Origin: Nemopilema nomurai | Lineage: Eukaryota > Cnidaria > Scyphozoa > Rhizostomeae > Rhizostomatidae | Length of the DNA stretch: 64,000 nt | Direction of reading: 5' to 3' | Assembly (NCBI GenBank): GCA_003864495.1 | Contig: ML133378.1 | Span: 1,149,009 to 1,213,008, forward strand | Shown: in pieces, positions 11,959 through 26,500 of the stretch | How positions within the stretch are numbered: position 1 is the stretch's first letter | Layout of the letters: the number at the start of each line of letters is the position of its first letter | Notes under the pieces: model-generated | Database searches by the model: none | What the model saw: the letters and a program-made list of their open reading frames with translations, nothing else | What the model was told of the DNA's origin: nothing | Translations under genes and position numbers: made by a program

Positions 11959-13187
11959 GGCAATAATTCACCGATGCTGCCCCCCTGAGCTAATGCCCTA
12001 TAATTATTCTGCGAAAATAACATGTACCCGAAAATGCCATTCATAACTCAATTTTGTCTCGGTTACCCTTGGCGACAGCAAAGTCGCTGATGTTCCTGTA
12101 TGTTTCAGCCAGTTTATACCTTGTTCCCCTTGATTGGTTCCTTTTGACCTTTCAGCCCAGCATGTAACGTGACTATGTTGCTCCTCATGTCCTTATCCCC
12201 AGTCACAATTCATGTTTTCAGTTGTTTTTCTGATTCGTTAATTGGTCCTGATTTACATTATGTCTTGTCAACCTGGATATTATCAGTTTAATCGTCGCAA
12301 TAATTGCTCAATTTTTTCAAGCTCTTAGTATCTGTAAATAGTTAATTTTAGCATGGAAAGATGATCTGAGCGTTTTTATACTGTTTCATTTGATTGGAAT
12401 TTTTAATTTTCAAGTGATACAAATGATTGAATTTGAGTTGTTTATTGCGTTGCTGTGATCTCAATGACCATTAACAACAATTTTAAATATATTTAAAAAC
12501 CTTGCAATCTTACGTCCAGCCTTCTTATGCACATAAGGGCCTCCCAAAAGCTGAGGGCTGGGGGGTCATCACCCCAAGGTTCTCTGTCGGTCGTACCTCT
12601 TTTGACTCTATCACACAATCATTGAATTCTTCTTCGTGTTATGTGGATGAAAGTTCCCCTCCCCTAATTTTCTAGAACCGGAACTGGATGCAATCGAATT
12701 AATGCTGGTCATATCATGCTTTTTTAAATTGTTTTCTCAATTCACTGAATTTTTCCAAATCCAGGACATTTGTAATAGCAAGGTAACTTCCAGAGATACA
12801 ATACTTTAATATTCCAACAATTTGTTGATAAAATGGAGGGATAGATGTTCGAAGCTATGAGAAAGCGGCTTTAGATATGCGCAAACTCCAGATTGTGCGG
12901 TGTTAAATGAAACGGTAGTGATACATGTACCATCTATCGCTAAAAGTGACAGAATTTTCGTGGCTTCATAGTACGGTTCTGTACGTCATTTTCGTATTAT
13001 TACTTAAAAATGGCATCAGACAAAGAGGTATGTGATGCATAGGTGCTTGAAGCTGTAGCATACATCATGATGAAAATCTCACATTGCCCAATCTCGTTAA
13101 CATATTGTACCAAATTCGCACTCCAACAGCAGCAACAACAACAAAACTGTAACAGCAACAACAGTTGTTCACTTGACAACAGAGAAA
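11959..13187. other. spacer and probable promoter of the coiled-coil gene
   Basis: No gene recognised. A small ATG exon-like piece at 13011-13028 (ATGGCATCAGACAAAGAG before GTATGT) looks like a start exon, but its phase does not fit the next exon of the downstream gene. CAG/CAA-rich sequence at 13128-13165 probably belongs to the 5' untranslated region. Confidence 0.35.
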
Positions 13188-16100
13188 ATGGCTGACCGGA
13201 CGGAGTTGCAAACCATTTCCAAGCCTTCGTCTATTATTTCTCTTTCAAAGATGAGTGAAAATGAGAATGTTTTTAATGCCATAACACCTTCCAAAGCCGA
13301 TGACCAAGATAATGGCTCCTATCGGTCAAATGGAGATTCATCTTTTACCACTATAAAGTGAGCAAAAACTTTTCTTCTTTTTTCAATAGACTTTGAGAAA
13401 TGCATGCGGTTGAATTTTCTTTGGTGAAGCTGCCTTAGTATTAGGAGAGCCACAACTCGTCATTTTGGGCCATGTCAAACTGACAGTTTGGTACCTGGTG
13501 TCTGCCCAAGCAGAGTACCTACATTCACTGAAATTATTTTATGTTAACCCAGGTTATCATGCTTTTGTGAAATCTCTGGAATAAACAAATTGTATGCCTA
13601 TAGCTGCTTAGGTATAGGAAAAATGTAAAAGGTTCTTCAGCTAGGAAAATCGATAAGGGCTGATACTGGATTCATGCCATTTTAACAGTCCTTTGTGAGA
13701 AAGTGGGAAGACCTCTTGAATTCTGTGAGTCTCATTCTAAATCAATGAGCCTTGGTAATTGAAAGACAGCAGCCTGTTTTGTGTAAATCTGTTATAAACC
13801 TGTCTTGTTACTTTTATATTTCATTATCAGCCAAATCAAAATATTGGCATTAAGAATAGGATTTTTAAAAATGAAACAGTACATCAATCATTACTACTCA
13901 CAGTGAGCCCCCAAAAGATTGTGCCAAAACTGAATAATAGTTGACAAAGAGGTGTCACTTTATCACATTTGTCATTTTGACTTCTTCCTAAACTAATATT
14001 TAGGCTGAAAATGGTCAGAAGCATATTGAAAGACTACAGCAGAAAATGTTTTTCTTTCAGCATGTTTTTCTAAAAGCCAACAGTTCTTGTATTTCTTGCG
14101 TTGCAGTGTGGCTGCTTGTGTTTGTGACATGTTTTATTTATACTTTGCTCTTGGATTTTCATGAATTCAAACTTTATATAATAGAGTGTCCCAATCCTAA
14201 ATTGAGAAGTGGTACAACTGGGAGACGGTTAAGGGCTATGTGACGTGATGAAATGTAGTGGCTTGCTAATGTGCTACAGATGTATCTTGATTTGGATGGA
14301 GTATTTTCTTTGTACTTTGTCGAAAATCATCCACCATCAAAACAGGCAGAATTCAATTTAGTTGGTAGTTAGTTATTAAGAATGATTGGGCAAATAGTAT
14401 AGACTTTTTGAATTGCTAAGCTTTATTTATATGCAGGCCTTCTTTAGCTGACAAGTTGAGAGTGGGATATTTCAGCATGGATAGGGCATGTCAGACCGAT
14501 CAATCAGAAATTATTGACCTAAAGGAAACAACCAGCCTGTTGGTTTCTCTTGTTCAGGTATGCTATTTGCCAGAGGTTGAAAAAATTCTTCTTTCTGGGA
14601 ACCTAATCATCTAGCTTATGACTTTCATTCCCAGGTTCTGATACTTTGTCTACTTTTGCTATTTGCATAAAGGTATCCTAAGCTGAGGAGCACTGAGAAA
14701 GGTTTGTGAATATCTAGGCTTTCAGTCTGGACAGGGGCTTTGTTGATGTATTTTGATCATACATTGCTTGGATTTCAGAACTGTAATCTGAATAGTGGTC
14801 ATGTTAGAAGTAATGCTTCTTTTTGGTAAAACATTTTGGAGCAGCTACAACAACAGATTCTATTCTATTTGGTAATAAATATCTGATACACTAGCAGTTT
14901 TATAGTAAAAACATTGGATACATGTCTTTTGTAAACATCAGAAGGCATACAATCATGTCTTCTTATTTGTAAAAATCTCTACCGGGTATTTGTAGAATCA
15001 AAAACCTGATTAATTTTAATATTTTGGTGCTGCAATTTTGTAAAGGAAGCTTTATCACTTTTTGATACAAAAGGGTGCAAAAAAGTGGATGGTTTTAACA
15101 GGTTATTTTTGTTTTCTGTTTGAGATTTCTCTGAATAAAGCCCTGGGTATTTTATGTATTGCAGTCGCCTCTAAATGAATAAAGCCAAACGATGCTTTTG
15201 TCAGTTTATGTGAATCTGTACCAAATATCTTTTTCAAATATAAAAATTAAAGTGATCTAGTAATATTTATGGGTATCACTAACACATATTTATTATATAT
15301 AGGAAATTTCAATGTTGAAGAAGACATTGAATTATACAAAACTGGCACTGCAGGCTGATTATGATGCAAAGATTGAGTCTCGCTCTGTGCAGTTGTGAGT
15401 TAGAACCTTTTTGTTATCTTGATAAGACATTTTGAACTGCTAATGAGAGTTGTCATTTGAACCTCAAAGAAAAACCTTTTAACTTATCTCATTAACGAAA
15501 TACATGTTGCTGGTGCTAAATACATGACATTGTGTTTTTGAACTTTCAATTTTTTTGTGAAATTGTCAACTGTCATGCACCAAGTTTTTAATGGAAAATT
15601 TTTTTAGATACGGTGAATTGTCTTTCTACTTTCCCGTTCTTTCTTGAAATGCCAATAATTATAATGTTTCTCTATTCTGTTGCAAAGCATAAGTATGGCG
15701 GCTTTGTATTAAAAACATGCTTTCATTTTTTGCGTACAGGTATAACAGAACAAATAGCCACATTGCAGAAATAGAAGTTATGCATAGAGAGGTATTTCTT
15801 TTCCAATTAAATATTTTCTCAAAACCATCTGGTGCCTTCTGAAAGCTGTTCTCCGATATTTCCCCTTTCGTTCTAACAGTTCCGAAATTCATAAATATCT
15901 TAGAATATTTTGGACCCGAGTTAGAAGTTTTATAAAATAATTTTCTCTTTGTAAATAATTGTATTTATTATCTATCGACTAATACTACTGATTGACAAGA
16001 CCTTTATTTTACAATGTAGAGGGTGAAAGTTGTGAGACACAGCTTTCGTACGCAGCTTGCAGATGCTATATGCAAAATATCAACGGACTATCACGTAAGT

Positions 16101-19100
16101 CTTGCATTCAAACCAAGAAGCTCAAGTATATTATAACTCGAAAGTTTTCGACTGAGCGCCGGTATTTCAAAGATGTTTATACAAGGATATTGGTATTTCA
16201 AGTAGCTTTTAAATCTAGAAACCAGTATATAATGAAATTTAGACCCGGATCTTAATTTTTTAGTACGGATTGACCAAGAAATGAGTTTTTCAAGTACGTT
16301 TATGGCAAGACACCGAGTTTAAAGGCATTTGTAGTTTTATTTCGGATTTATGAAATCAGCTGTTCATGATAAGATGTATAAAAACGTTTGTCAAACATGC
16401 AATCTATTGGAATACATGAAAGCCGTTAAAGAGTCAATATTGAAATTGATAAGCCACAGGACCGGCCAACTAGCTGAGTTGGATCCCTATTTATATTGTT
16501 GAGCCATGGTTCCCATTGCCTTTGTTGCTATCCGTTTCATCTATTTTTACCAAAGGCAGCTAGAAGACAATACAACGCTTGTCTCGCGCACACCAGTCTT
16601 TCCAGTTTACCAAAGTTAGACATGCCAGACATTCATCGTATGTTCTATTTGTACATATCTGTGTATGTTCTATCTATCCGTAGAAATACTATGCTTTACA
16701 AGGTGAGATGCAAGACAAAGAGCACCAGAAGGAGCTTGATAAGATGACGCAGATTCAAGAAGAACAGAAACAGAATCACGTCGCCCAACAGGAAATGCTT
16801 GATATGATGCAACTTCAAATGTCACACGAAGAGTTGGAAGATGATGACGAACCTTCGAAGTCTCCATCTATCTCGTCTGAAGTCGAAAGGCATTCGGAGG
16901 AGATCAGGCATTTGACGGATACAATTTCGAACCTCGAGGATCGCATTGACGAGTTTGCTGACCTCTTAGATCAGAAAAATGAAGAAAAAGAGAATTTAGG
17001 TGCTCTTCGTTTCTAAATTTGCACTTGACCATTCTATATAATTTAATTGCTGCTTGTTTTTAGCAAAAAATTCCCAGGCACTCGCATTTAAATTAGCGTG
17101 CTTTGTGACAAATACATTCAGAAGAGATCCAAATGTCATTTTGCGAAACTTTTAGTCCCTTCAAAGGCAAAACGTTGCTTAAATCTGTATTTTACTGATA
17201 GTTTTGACCTTGCTGCAGCCAAATTTGTTAACAAAATCCTGAACTTTTAATAGCCGCTAGCCTTGAGAGACTTCTCACTCGTATAATTGCTTGTATTTTC
17301 TGCTAATATTTATTCAAACCTCCCCTATATTGTCTGCTTTTTTATTGAATGTCCATCTATTTATTGAATTTTTCGAATTAATGGAAAGCCTCAGCTTACA
17401 AGCGATAACAGTTCGATTACAAAACTGTTCACGTTTTTTGCAGAGAAGGAGTGTCAGTCCCTGGTCGAAAAGCTGAATTCAGAGCAAGATGCAAAAGCGC
17501 AGGTTAGTGAGCTCCCTCATTGTCCAACTTCAACTTTTATCGGTGTCATGGATCTCTTGGAAATCGAATCACCCCATTTTGGCCACTTCTTGCGGCATTA
17601 TATTCTTTTTATTCGAAAAGTTAGACTGGGAAGCTATAACGATGTGATACCACTGCAATTGAAGTGCAGAGATTATTTGCAAACATTGCTGAGTCAATGC
17701 CTATGGATATGTTGGCCTGAATTTCGAAAAAAAATTCTTCAGAATTATAAGCCCCTTGTTTTGTTCCATTTCTTGTTTGTTTACGTAGTCAAAATTTCAC
17801 CAGAGTTCTTGCTTTTTCAGCTCAAGAAGGAAATAATGGACCTGAAGCTCGAGATGGAGACAGAGAAGAAAAATAACCGATTGCAGGTTGTCATTTTGAT
17901 GTGCAAGTGATAACTGAGAGGAAGAGACACTATTGCGACCTAATAAGACCTTTGATTCCTTTGACTTCCTTTAGTATTGATAATCACTTTAACTACCACA
18001 AGCATAAGCACACCTAATTATTTTCTGTTCTAATGGAGCAATGCGTTTTTATTTCCAGTTCGAGAAGCAGAAAGAGGAACTACAACTTGCCATGCAGAAG
18101 CAAATAGAAATTATCAGGACTGAGGTTTCTAAAATTTTTCTGCCTACCTCTTTTTCTCTTTGTTCATATTGTTTCTGGCACAAAGCCATTAATTCCAGCT
18201 TCTCATCAGCCTCGTGTGGCTTGTGGGGCTAAAACTATGCTTCAATCTATGCATAAGGATTGCGTTCATGCCCAACAAGAGAATTTGGTAGTTTATGAAT
18301 TTACTTTATGAATTTCCCTGTGTTACGTTTGTGGATCCGAGCTGAGAGAGAGACAATGAATGATCGAGACACCTATACTTTATGAATTTCCCTGTGATGT
18401 GAAGTTTGACATGAAGGACGCACTACTAAAAAAGCATAATCCATCGAGTATAAGGACAAAAGCCACTGCAGAAAAGCTCAATCTCCCGTGAGTGTTGCGC
18501 AATTTCGCTGCGCAATGTTTCAGGCGAACAATTTAACTCCCCAGGTGTTGTTGATCTCGTAACATTGGAATGAAGAGAAAGGAGGTGGACGAATCAATAC
18601 GAACCATGATTGGCTGCAGAAGATTTTTCAAGCGAAAGTTTAAAAATATTTAAACTTTTTGTCGCAGAGAAATTTTTTGCGAGATATCCGAGGAAAGACT
18701 CACTGCGCATGCTTATGACGCATTTTGCGCTGTTTTTTCGCATTTCGCTGATGTTTTTCTTACTTGAGGTTTGGTTAAAGAGCGCAGCCGCCTCGAAACT
18801 GAAAAACGCGCAGTGCCCAAATCTGGTCATTGTGCGACGTTTGCATTTTCTAATGGGTGTCGATGGACAAAGTACTTCAGTATGCTTAAATAATGGTGCT
18901 GCTGTTTCTCGCAATTGTTAGTATTTCAGGTTTTTTGATCAATCAGAGTTTCCTGGAATTTTTTCAGGCGAATCGTGAAGCTGAAATGAAGATATTAGAC
19001 GTTGAAAATGCTGCCAAGCGTAAAGAAAAGGCAATGGAAGAGCAAGTCAACCTGCACAGAGAGAAGCTCGCTGCGGTTAGTAAACCTTTTAAGATGATTT

Positions 19101-21363
19101 CCTAAAGCAGTGGCAGATCTTAATTTAATTGCACTTCACTCTTAAAGTATTGCCTAGTTTACATTTTTCAACCAATTAGTTTTTAATGTAGATCTTCTTT
19201 AGTTACCAGAAATATTTGTTCATTTTCAATTAAAAGCTTTATTTCATGGAAGCAGTAATTCGGCCTGGCTTGATATTTTAGAGCGCCAAGAAAGTAGAAA
19301 AGGTGGTTTCTAATGAAAGTATGGCACAGGATTTGGCACGCCTAAAAGAAATTGATAAATTGCAAAGGCAAGAAATACTACGGTAAGCATTGCTTGAGCT
19401 TTGTGCTTTACCCGTTCTGAGAGATAGAAATATTGCCAGTTGTTGTGTCAGAGAAAGGAGTGCAGCTTAGAAGGAATGATTAGCTCTGCTACCCTCAGTG
19501 GTGTGTGGTTAGTGATTCGAAAGGAGATTTCCGAAATGGATAAAGTTGAGTGTGTTGGCGAAATGCTTTCGTAAGAGCCACATTTAATCTGTTCAAATTT
19601 GAAGCGTTCATATGTTCCTTTTTCAGAATTACTCGGTCAATTATTTATATTGAAATTTTACTCTTCAGGCTTCAAAAAGAACTTGAAAAGTCAAATAAAA
19701 CATGGGAGGTTAAAGTTACTATTTTGCAGCAAACGTGAGTAACAGGTTTTTCAAAAATTTCAATATTATGTATTTGATCGGCAAAGTGATTTTCTCTACT
19801 AAGAATCTTATGGCAGATATGCGTGGTCTTGTTTGCTAACTTTATTTATTCTTAGTATTGTTCGTTCTTACATTCAGGATGCATGCTCTAAAGGATGAAA
19901 TGTTTTTGCGGACTTCTCTAAAAAGGCAATCTGCAAAGCTCCAGCACGCTGCAATAACTTACGCCGTGAGTTGCTCTTTGTTTACTTTCCCTTAGGGAGG
20001 CTACAAGCCTCGTTGTGAATTCTCATTCTTTTACGTTCCAGTTGCTTTCATTTTGCGCAAAAGGTTTATTCTCAGTTATCGTTTCGACAGAAGGTGTTGC
20101 TGTAGAAATTGTTCAGGAAGGTTTTCTTTTGTGGCCAAATCGTTTATGCTTGCACTTTGTTTTGCTTGTAAGTCCCCACTACAAAGCCATGAGTACTTTT
20201 TTCTGCACACGAAGCGTATTGCGTTCAGCCTTATCCCATTTTTATCTTGTTTATTGCCCCCTGGCTTTTAGAGCAATGGACCTGCGGCCGCATCAGCCGC
20301 TGTTCACCCATCCAAACCGCCCAGTGCAAGTAGAAAATATCAACTGGTGAGTTTGCCTTTGAGTCTTTTCTTACTGATGTCAGTAGTTGATCGGGGACCA
20401 ATTTGGGGTGGACTACATTGATGACATGTCCCGCCATTGGCACTTGTTGGTCGACGGTCAATCATTTCCACTTTGTGCATTACTCATGTCCATCTGGTTA
20501 CCAGCTTCTCTTCAGGCCTTGAAGGGTGTCAAGTCGAAAAGTGCTTTCGTATCGATACCAGCTGACTTCTGTGGTGTCTGTGTTTGCCTTGCAATATTTG
20601 AAACCTATCTTCCACTGCCCAACTGCTTGTTTTACATGATTTGATGCTTATCAGTTGCTTAATTTGTAATTGATATTGAGTAACAAGTATTCATCTGCGT
20701 GTTTTTTATTTGCTTTCAGCCAAATATTGTTCAAGGACCGAGGAACGTTCCAGGTGGCGATTCGATTCGCATTTCATTATTTTTGTAAATCTCACCATTG
20801 TAAATCACACAATATTTATAGGCAGTACCCGTTTCATTATCTTGCACGAAAGTATTTGAAGGCTCATTTAATCAGAGGCCGATTTTTGCCTGGTTTTATT
20901 GATTCAGTTTTCGTTGTACCTCACTAGGCATGGCTGGAGAAGAAGGCCTAGAAGATTATCCGGACCTAGATGCACGGTCAGTTTATGTCTTTACATTCGC
21001 TTTTAATGAACTCTGCAATGGACACTTGGTATTTTCACAAGATGTTTCCACTTTCACCGCAGCAACGCCAGATTATAAGTTTCCTCGAGAAGCTAAGAAC
21101 TATTTAGTATTTTCTCAAAGTAAGTCAAACCAATTTTTACGAGCAAGTGTTGTAAGCAAAAGGAAAGGTGCTTCTTATTCTGTTTTTTGGTTTATTTTTG
21201 CACATTTTTGTTGCTTTGAAATCTAATGTTTATTGGTTTCTGTAGGTTTGCCGGAAAGATGGAAGGAAAAAGGGCCTCAGCGCCTCCGTTGAGGGACGTA
21301 CCAAGTGCTCCGTCGCCAACACCTAGAACTCTATCGCAGTCTAAGGCTCTCAGCCTCGGCTAG
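13188..21363 (+). CDS. C10orf67: coiled-coil protein, homologue of human C10orf67
   Basis: Seventeen exons join without a phase error into 551 codons plus TAG: 13188-13357, 14437-14557, 15303-15394, 15740-15791, 16020-16094, 16684-16999, 17444-17502, 17821-17886, 18059-18124, 18968-19075, 19282-19382, 19669-19734, 19878-19965, 20272-20346, 20720-20753, 20928-20976, 21246-21363. The start sits in AAAATGG. Recognition rests on three blocks that I recall from the human protein: GYFSMDRACQTDQSEI (exon 2), RHSFRTQLADAI (exon 5) and the NKTWEVKVTILQQTMHALKDEMF region (exons 12-13, quoted only in parts here: KTWEVKVTIL, LKDEMF). Between them most of exons 6-12 is charged heptad-like coiled coil (QEEQKQ, LEDRIDEFADLLDQK, LKKEIMDLKLEME). 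The last exons are Pro/Ser-rich and probably disordered. The biochemical role of the family is not established to my knowledge. Alternative exon use near 21063 is possible. Confidence 0.85.
20977..21245 (+). other. last intron with a possible alternative (stop-carrying) exon at 21063-21119
   Basis: The preferred join is GCACG at 20976 to GTTTGCC at 21246, which gives a Pro/Ser-rich end. Inside the intron, 21063-21119 is 57 bases long, preceded by TTTCACCGCAG and followed by GTAAGT. If included it would read RNARL then stop. If instead the first 86 bases are retained, one open frame runs from 20930 through 21223. Both forms would change the C-terminus. Confidence 0.4.
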
Positions 21364-21501
21364 AGTTTGTGTCTAACTACAGTCACTAATGTCGAACGAA
21401 CATTGTAATACCAAAGATAACTTGGAGCACCATCCTGTGGTCTAACTTTCTCTGATAGTAGTTGAAAGTTTGATGTAAATGCCTTTGTTATTTTATTTGT
21501 A

Positions 21502-21507
21502 AATAAA
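21502..21507 (+). terminator. polyadenylation signal of the C10orf67 homologue
   Basis: AATAAA 139 bases after the TAG, in TTTGTAAATAAAGAG, followed by a GT/T-rich stretch (CAATTTGTGAGTTTGGTGT) typical of a downstream element. Confidence 0.7.
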
Positions 21508-23515
21508 GAGGATTTGGCAAACGTTTCAATTTGTGAGTTTGGTGTAAATATTAAGGATGACTTTGGTGAAAGTTTCCTACATTTGATGGAAGCGATTCTA
21601 CTTATTTCTAAATGTGAAGTTTGTTAGCATTACTTGGCTTTTATTTGACTTGACGATAAAAGATGATAATTGGCAGTCTAATCTTGTTTGAAATTGGCAG
21701 TCTATTCTAACCGAAAGATTTGGAGAAACTCCTCAAATCTGCAATGTATTTATTTTACCAAACACGAGGAACATTACTCAAACATTAATTTTGGATACAA
21801 TGTTTACTATTACTAAGCTTTTATAGAGTTCTTAAGTGATGACGTCAATCAAATTAATGCCATGACATGAAAGAGCATCAGGAAGTGTCCTTAAATAAGC
21901 AAAATTAGTAAATTGTGTTAAAAATTCACAGAGATATGTCCACATGCGTATTGGCTCTTTCTTCATAAAACCTCTGTATTTTGGTCTTTGTTCATAACTT
22001 TTCGAACAGAGCCAAAGTAACAGTGATTGTAGACACTTTTGGCCAATTTTGCACATCTTCACAACGATCATTTCTATTATGTGGTTAAGATTCAAAAGTT
22101 TTAAAAATAGGTTTTTGGACGTCACACTTAAGAATCTTTTGCTTGCTACGTTGAAAAAAAAAATGCCCTCAGGCTTTATTTCTTAGATATATAATAAATA
22201 ATTTTTAGACCACATGGGGTAAGTAATGATGGGGTGATAATGCTATTTCCATTCGAGTTGTTGTCCTTTATTGAATTAGAAGATGTTCTTTCTTACGGGT
22301 CATTTAGAAAACGATTTGCAAGATATTGAGAAATGATCCCCGTTAATACATTTAATAATGAATGGTTTGAAATGCTAATGACACGGAAGATGGGACTAAA
22401 GTAGCCATTTCTGGAAATACCAGAACCGCGAAAGGGGTTTAGAAGCAGCTAGAGAGTTGCTCCAAACATGACTTTTTCGTAATATTTGCACCTCTTCAGA
22501 CTCGTATTAATCCTTTGCTGGGAATTCTTCGTTATTCGGCAAAAACGTCCAGTGATTAAGAAAATAATTGAAGGTCTGCAAAACTTTCTATGAAAATTTT
22601 GTGTAAAAAACATATCGAGATGTGAAAAACGTATCCGTGGGATGAATCGAAATTCTTAATGGCCAAGGCGAAGAACGCACTTTGTAATCGTGACAAAAAG
22701 TGCTTATTTTAGTGAAAGTTCAAGAAGTGATTAAGAAATCGCAGTTTTATCTCGTTCAGCGGGCAAACTGGGGCAAAGCTCATGCCCGTCGAGATGAGGG
22801 GGAGGGGGCGTGAGGCGTGGGGGCGTCACGTCCCCTTGAAAAAATACTTTCGGTAAATCTGGTCTATCGTCGGAAAATCCTGTTACATGTTACATGAGAG
22901 TATACCCATTAGTGAGCAAACACCCCCTAATTTAATAGCAGGGAAATCTGTCTCCTATTTCTGCCTTTTTGGTTTTCATTAGGCATGGTCTTTTGGGGAT
23001 CTTCAGTAGCAACTCGCATTTTTAACGTCACTTTTCTTCGTGTACAAGTTTTGTGTATTTCAAAGTATGCTTCTTGACTCTCCCTTCTAGGAAATAAAAG
23101 GTTCCTTACCCTTTAAGATAGGGGTCCTGATGGAGAGGATCAGAAAACAATAAGTATCAACTCCTTAATCATTGAGAAACTGGAGAAATCAGCGATCGGA
23201 CCTAGCTAAACGAATTGGTGTTGAAATCAGATTTGCTAATCTTCGTGAATTCTTTAAGTTGAAATCTGAAAACATGTTAGCGAAAGCTTTCTGCTGTGCA
23301 TCCTTGTAAACCTAAGAATTCTTCGTATTATTGACACAGGGCCCAATGCCAATTCGGAAGCCGAACTGTCCTCCATTGTTTTGGCGACTGATCAAATGAC
23401 TCCGCAACATGATACTTGAATCATCACTGGCCCTGCGAGGTGTTTAAATAGTCGAGCGAACGCAGATAGGCGAGACAATGGAAGGCAAGCCGTATCGAGG
23501 GGACTTCGTTTCGAA
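21508..23515. other. spacer between the coiled-coil gene and the polycystin gene
   Basis: No supported coding exon. G-rich patch at 22790-22840 (GAGGGGGAGGGGGCGTGAGG) flanks a small palindrome around GGGGGCGTCACGTCCCC. The final few hundred bases should contain the promoter of the polycystin gene; no core promoter element is clear. Confidence 0.4.
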
Positions 23516-26500
23516 ATGAATAACACGCTGCTATTTGTTTTCATGGTGCTGATTGGTTTATTTGGTATGTCGTACAGCTTCAAATTCTCTTTTATTTACA
23601 TTCATTCAGATTTTGGTCATTTAGAATCTTGAGTGAGGCCTACCACCAAGACTGTATCTTTCGTGAGATTGCTCTGCTGAGTGAGTTCAAAGTTTCAGGA
23701 AATCGAGGAATCCCAACGGCTTTTGTTTATCCTTTCTACCTTTAGTCAATTTTCTTGCTCCCTACCCAACCATTCACGAATGTTTCAAATTAGGGGTAGA
23801 GGATTGAGGGCTTTGAGTTGTCACAAGATTATCCAGATCGTCGCTGTTCACCGAGGCCAACAAAAACCGGAACTAAGGTCGACAAACATTAATCGACCGA
23901 AGGCACGTCCTCAGCAACTTTTGAGGCAGAAAGTAATAACAGGGCGCTGGTGAAGTTTCATGTTTCAAAAGCATGCTCTTTACGATAAGTTGCCCCTCAG
24001 GCTAAACATTGATAGTAAGTAATAAAACTATCTAACATTTCCGCGAAAACAGTGCGTCATTATATGTACACCGTACGGTTTAACAACAAACCTAAAGAGT
24101 AGATTTTTTAGAAAATAATCTTTTTGTTGGTGTTTTAGGATGTTGTGTAGGGTGTAACAGTTGGAAAGAGCAAAATTAATTGGGTAGGGCGGACAGACAG
24201 CGTCGTGAGCGACTAACCAACTGAAAGTCCAGAAAGATTTTGAAGAAAGATTTTGTTTAAACAAGCTTGATTATATTACAATCCACTCCATATCCAGGTT
24301 AAATAGGTCAAGCAATTCATCAGTTAGTTGTTTGGAGAGTGGGCCAGACTGCTTGAGCCCTCTCTTAAAAGAACTACAAATTTGAATAGATAAATAAATG
24401 ATCTACTATAAAATCTGGAATGGAAGCTAGAATCAATAAATCTTAAAATAACACCTAAATCATCAAAATGTTTGTGGAAGTCACTTTGGTTTGATGAAAG
24501 CCCTTGACATTTAATTTAAAAAAATCAGATAAGGGTGAGAAAATATTGTAAGTTTGTTTACAAACCTGTTCCAGAGCTTCTTTCAATGGAAGCTCAATTT
24601 TACAAGTATAAGTTCTAAATAGTAAGGAAATAGAAGATTGATGTCAATTTACGCAGTTTGTAGGTAGGCTCTAAGATCTGGTGTGCAACCCATCATTTTT
24701 TTACTTGAATTCCTGATTCTACCAAATTAAGTATTCCTCTATCCAATCCAAAGACTGGTCCGCATTTTATCATTCGTTGAACTGCTTCGCGAGCGATTTC
24801 TGTTTAAATTGCCCAACAATGGCTTCCTCCTTCTGTATTGCGAAGCAATTAATTTATCATAATGGGATTATTTTATTTGTTCAATTCTCCAAATACTGCC
24901 TTAACTGTGAAATTAGCAACTAAATAACCAATAAACGTCTAAGTTTGGAAAATTTACCACGGGAAGGCAACTCAACAAACTATTGTAGGTAAATTATTGC
25001 TGTGAAAGCGTAACGAGTAAGTCTTCTTTGAATCATACTTTCCTACCTTCAGCTCCAGCAACATGGAGAAGCTGGAAGCAGTTAATCTTTAAAAAACGCA
25101 ACGGGAATCGCCAGACACCTTTCCACATTTAAATTGCGAAACATCCCGCGTCCGAAGTCCTGAGTCCAGAAGAAGATAAAACATTCCTCCGGCTGCATTT
25201 TTATAATTCAAACCTTCCGCCGGCTCCCAGCCGTGGAGCCTAAAATTCATCATTTAACACTTTGCTTTTACAAAACGGTGGCTTCAATTCTTTGTGTAAG
25301 TGACTTGTAGGTAGTTGAGCTTATGTGAGGGTAGATTCATGGGCAATAATAACCATCGAATGGTTTGGTGATGGTAGTCATCGACTGATAGTGAAAACAA
25401 GCTTATTACTTTTGAAATCAGCAGAATCGATCTTGATGAAGAGAAAACTCACATAAATGGATGGTTTCAATCATTTTGTCAGTTATTGGGAACTCTATTA
25501 GGTAAAGAACTTAAATTTGAGTGGTGTATAAAAGTATGTTTAGAGTAGCTGGGTTATTGATGGCGAATTCTCTAACCAGAATTTCTTCCTATAGCGAGAA
25601 GCTCATAATTCTACGCAAATGAATTTTGAATTTGTGATTTGGTCTCGATGCTTTGTACAGTGGGGAGTTTTATTGTTTGGACGCTGCGCAGTAGCTTGAG
25701 GGTTGGGTTCGATTGGGAGGAGAACGAGAGGTGCTCGAGACGAGGGGGAGAGACGAAATTAGTGAACGCCGAGGCGTTACCGTGAGTGGAGCTCTGAGAA
25801 GAAATTTAGCGAAATCTTTATTCCAATTTTTGTTTATTATTGCCTCTATTTACCATTTATGCTTAATGCAGTTATTCAATTATTCGCTGCTCTTGCTATC
25901 TTCTTCGATTTGTGTTTTATCTGTGCGTTACCTTGGCTAAGGCCCTCGTCGGTCAAGTCTTCCTATAAACTTATCAGAAAAGATGGGAATCAGCCAATTC
26001 ACCACAATACGGGTGAACGGCATAGCCAAATAATATGTTGTGATGTAGATCAACCTTTGAATAAGAGCATGTTTTTTATTTGCAGATGGTTTCTGCGAAG
26101 AAATAAGTACTGAACGGCGGCAAAAATGGGACATCGGCTGTTATAGAAGAGCTTCAAATGGAACTCGTGTAGAAACTGGGGAATCAGGGAATGGCCCAAG
26201 TTACTGCACGTATGTGTGCACAAAGAAAGGGTGAGTAACATGCATTTGGAGTTTATTAGTATTCACAGTTGTTGTCTCGGGAAAGCATTCTGCAGGAAAT
26301 AACTCTGTGCTTTCGATAAAGGAAGAAAAAGCGGAACTAGTTTTTGCATACTTAAAAGTTTTTGTTCACATGCTTTCGATAAGTGCATTTTGCGATTAAA
26401 GAATTCCCAGACGAATCACGCCACGACCTGATGGGGAATTTGTTTATGGGGTAGTTTTAAAGAGGCAAATCTATTTCCACAGAAGGGGTAAAGCCCGCAC

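Noticed and set aside
18594..18921. Open frames of over 100 codons on both strands
   Set aside because: They lie in an intron of the C10orf67 homologue, mirror each other through a partly palindromic sequence, and match no domain.
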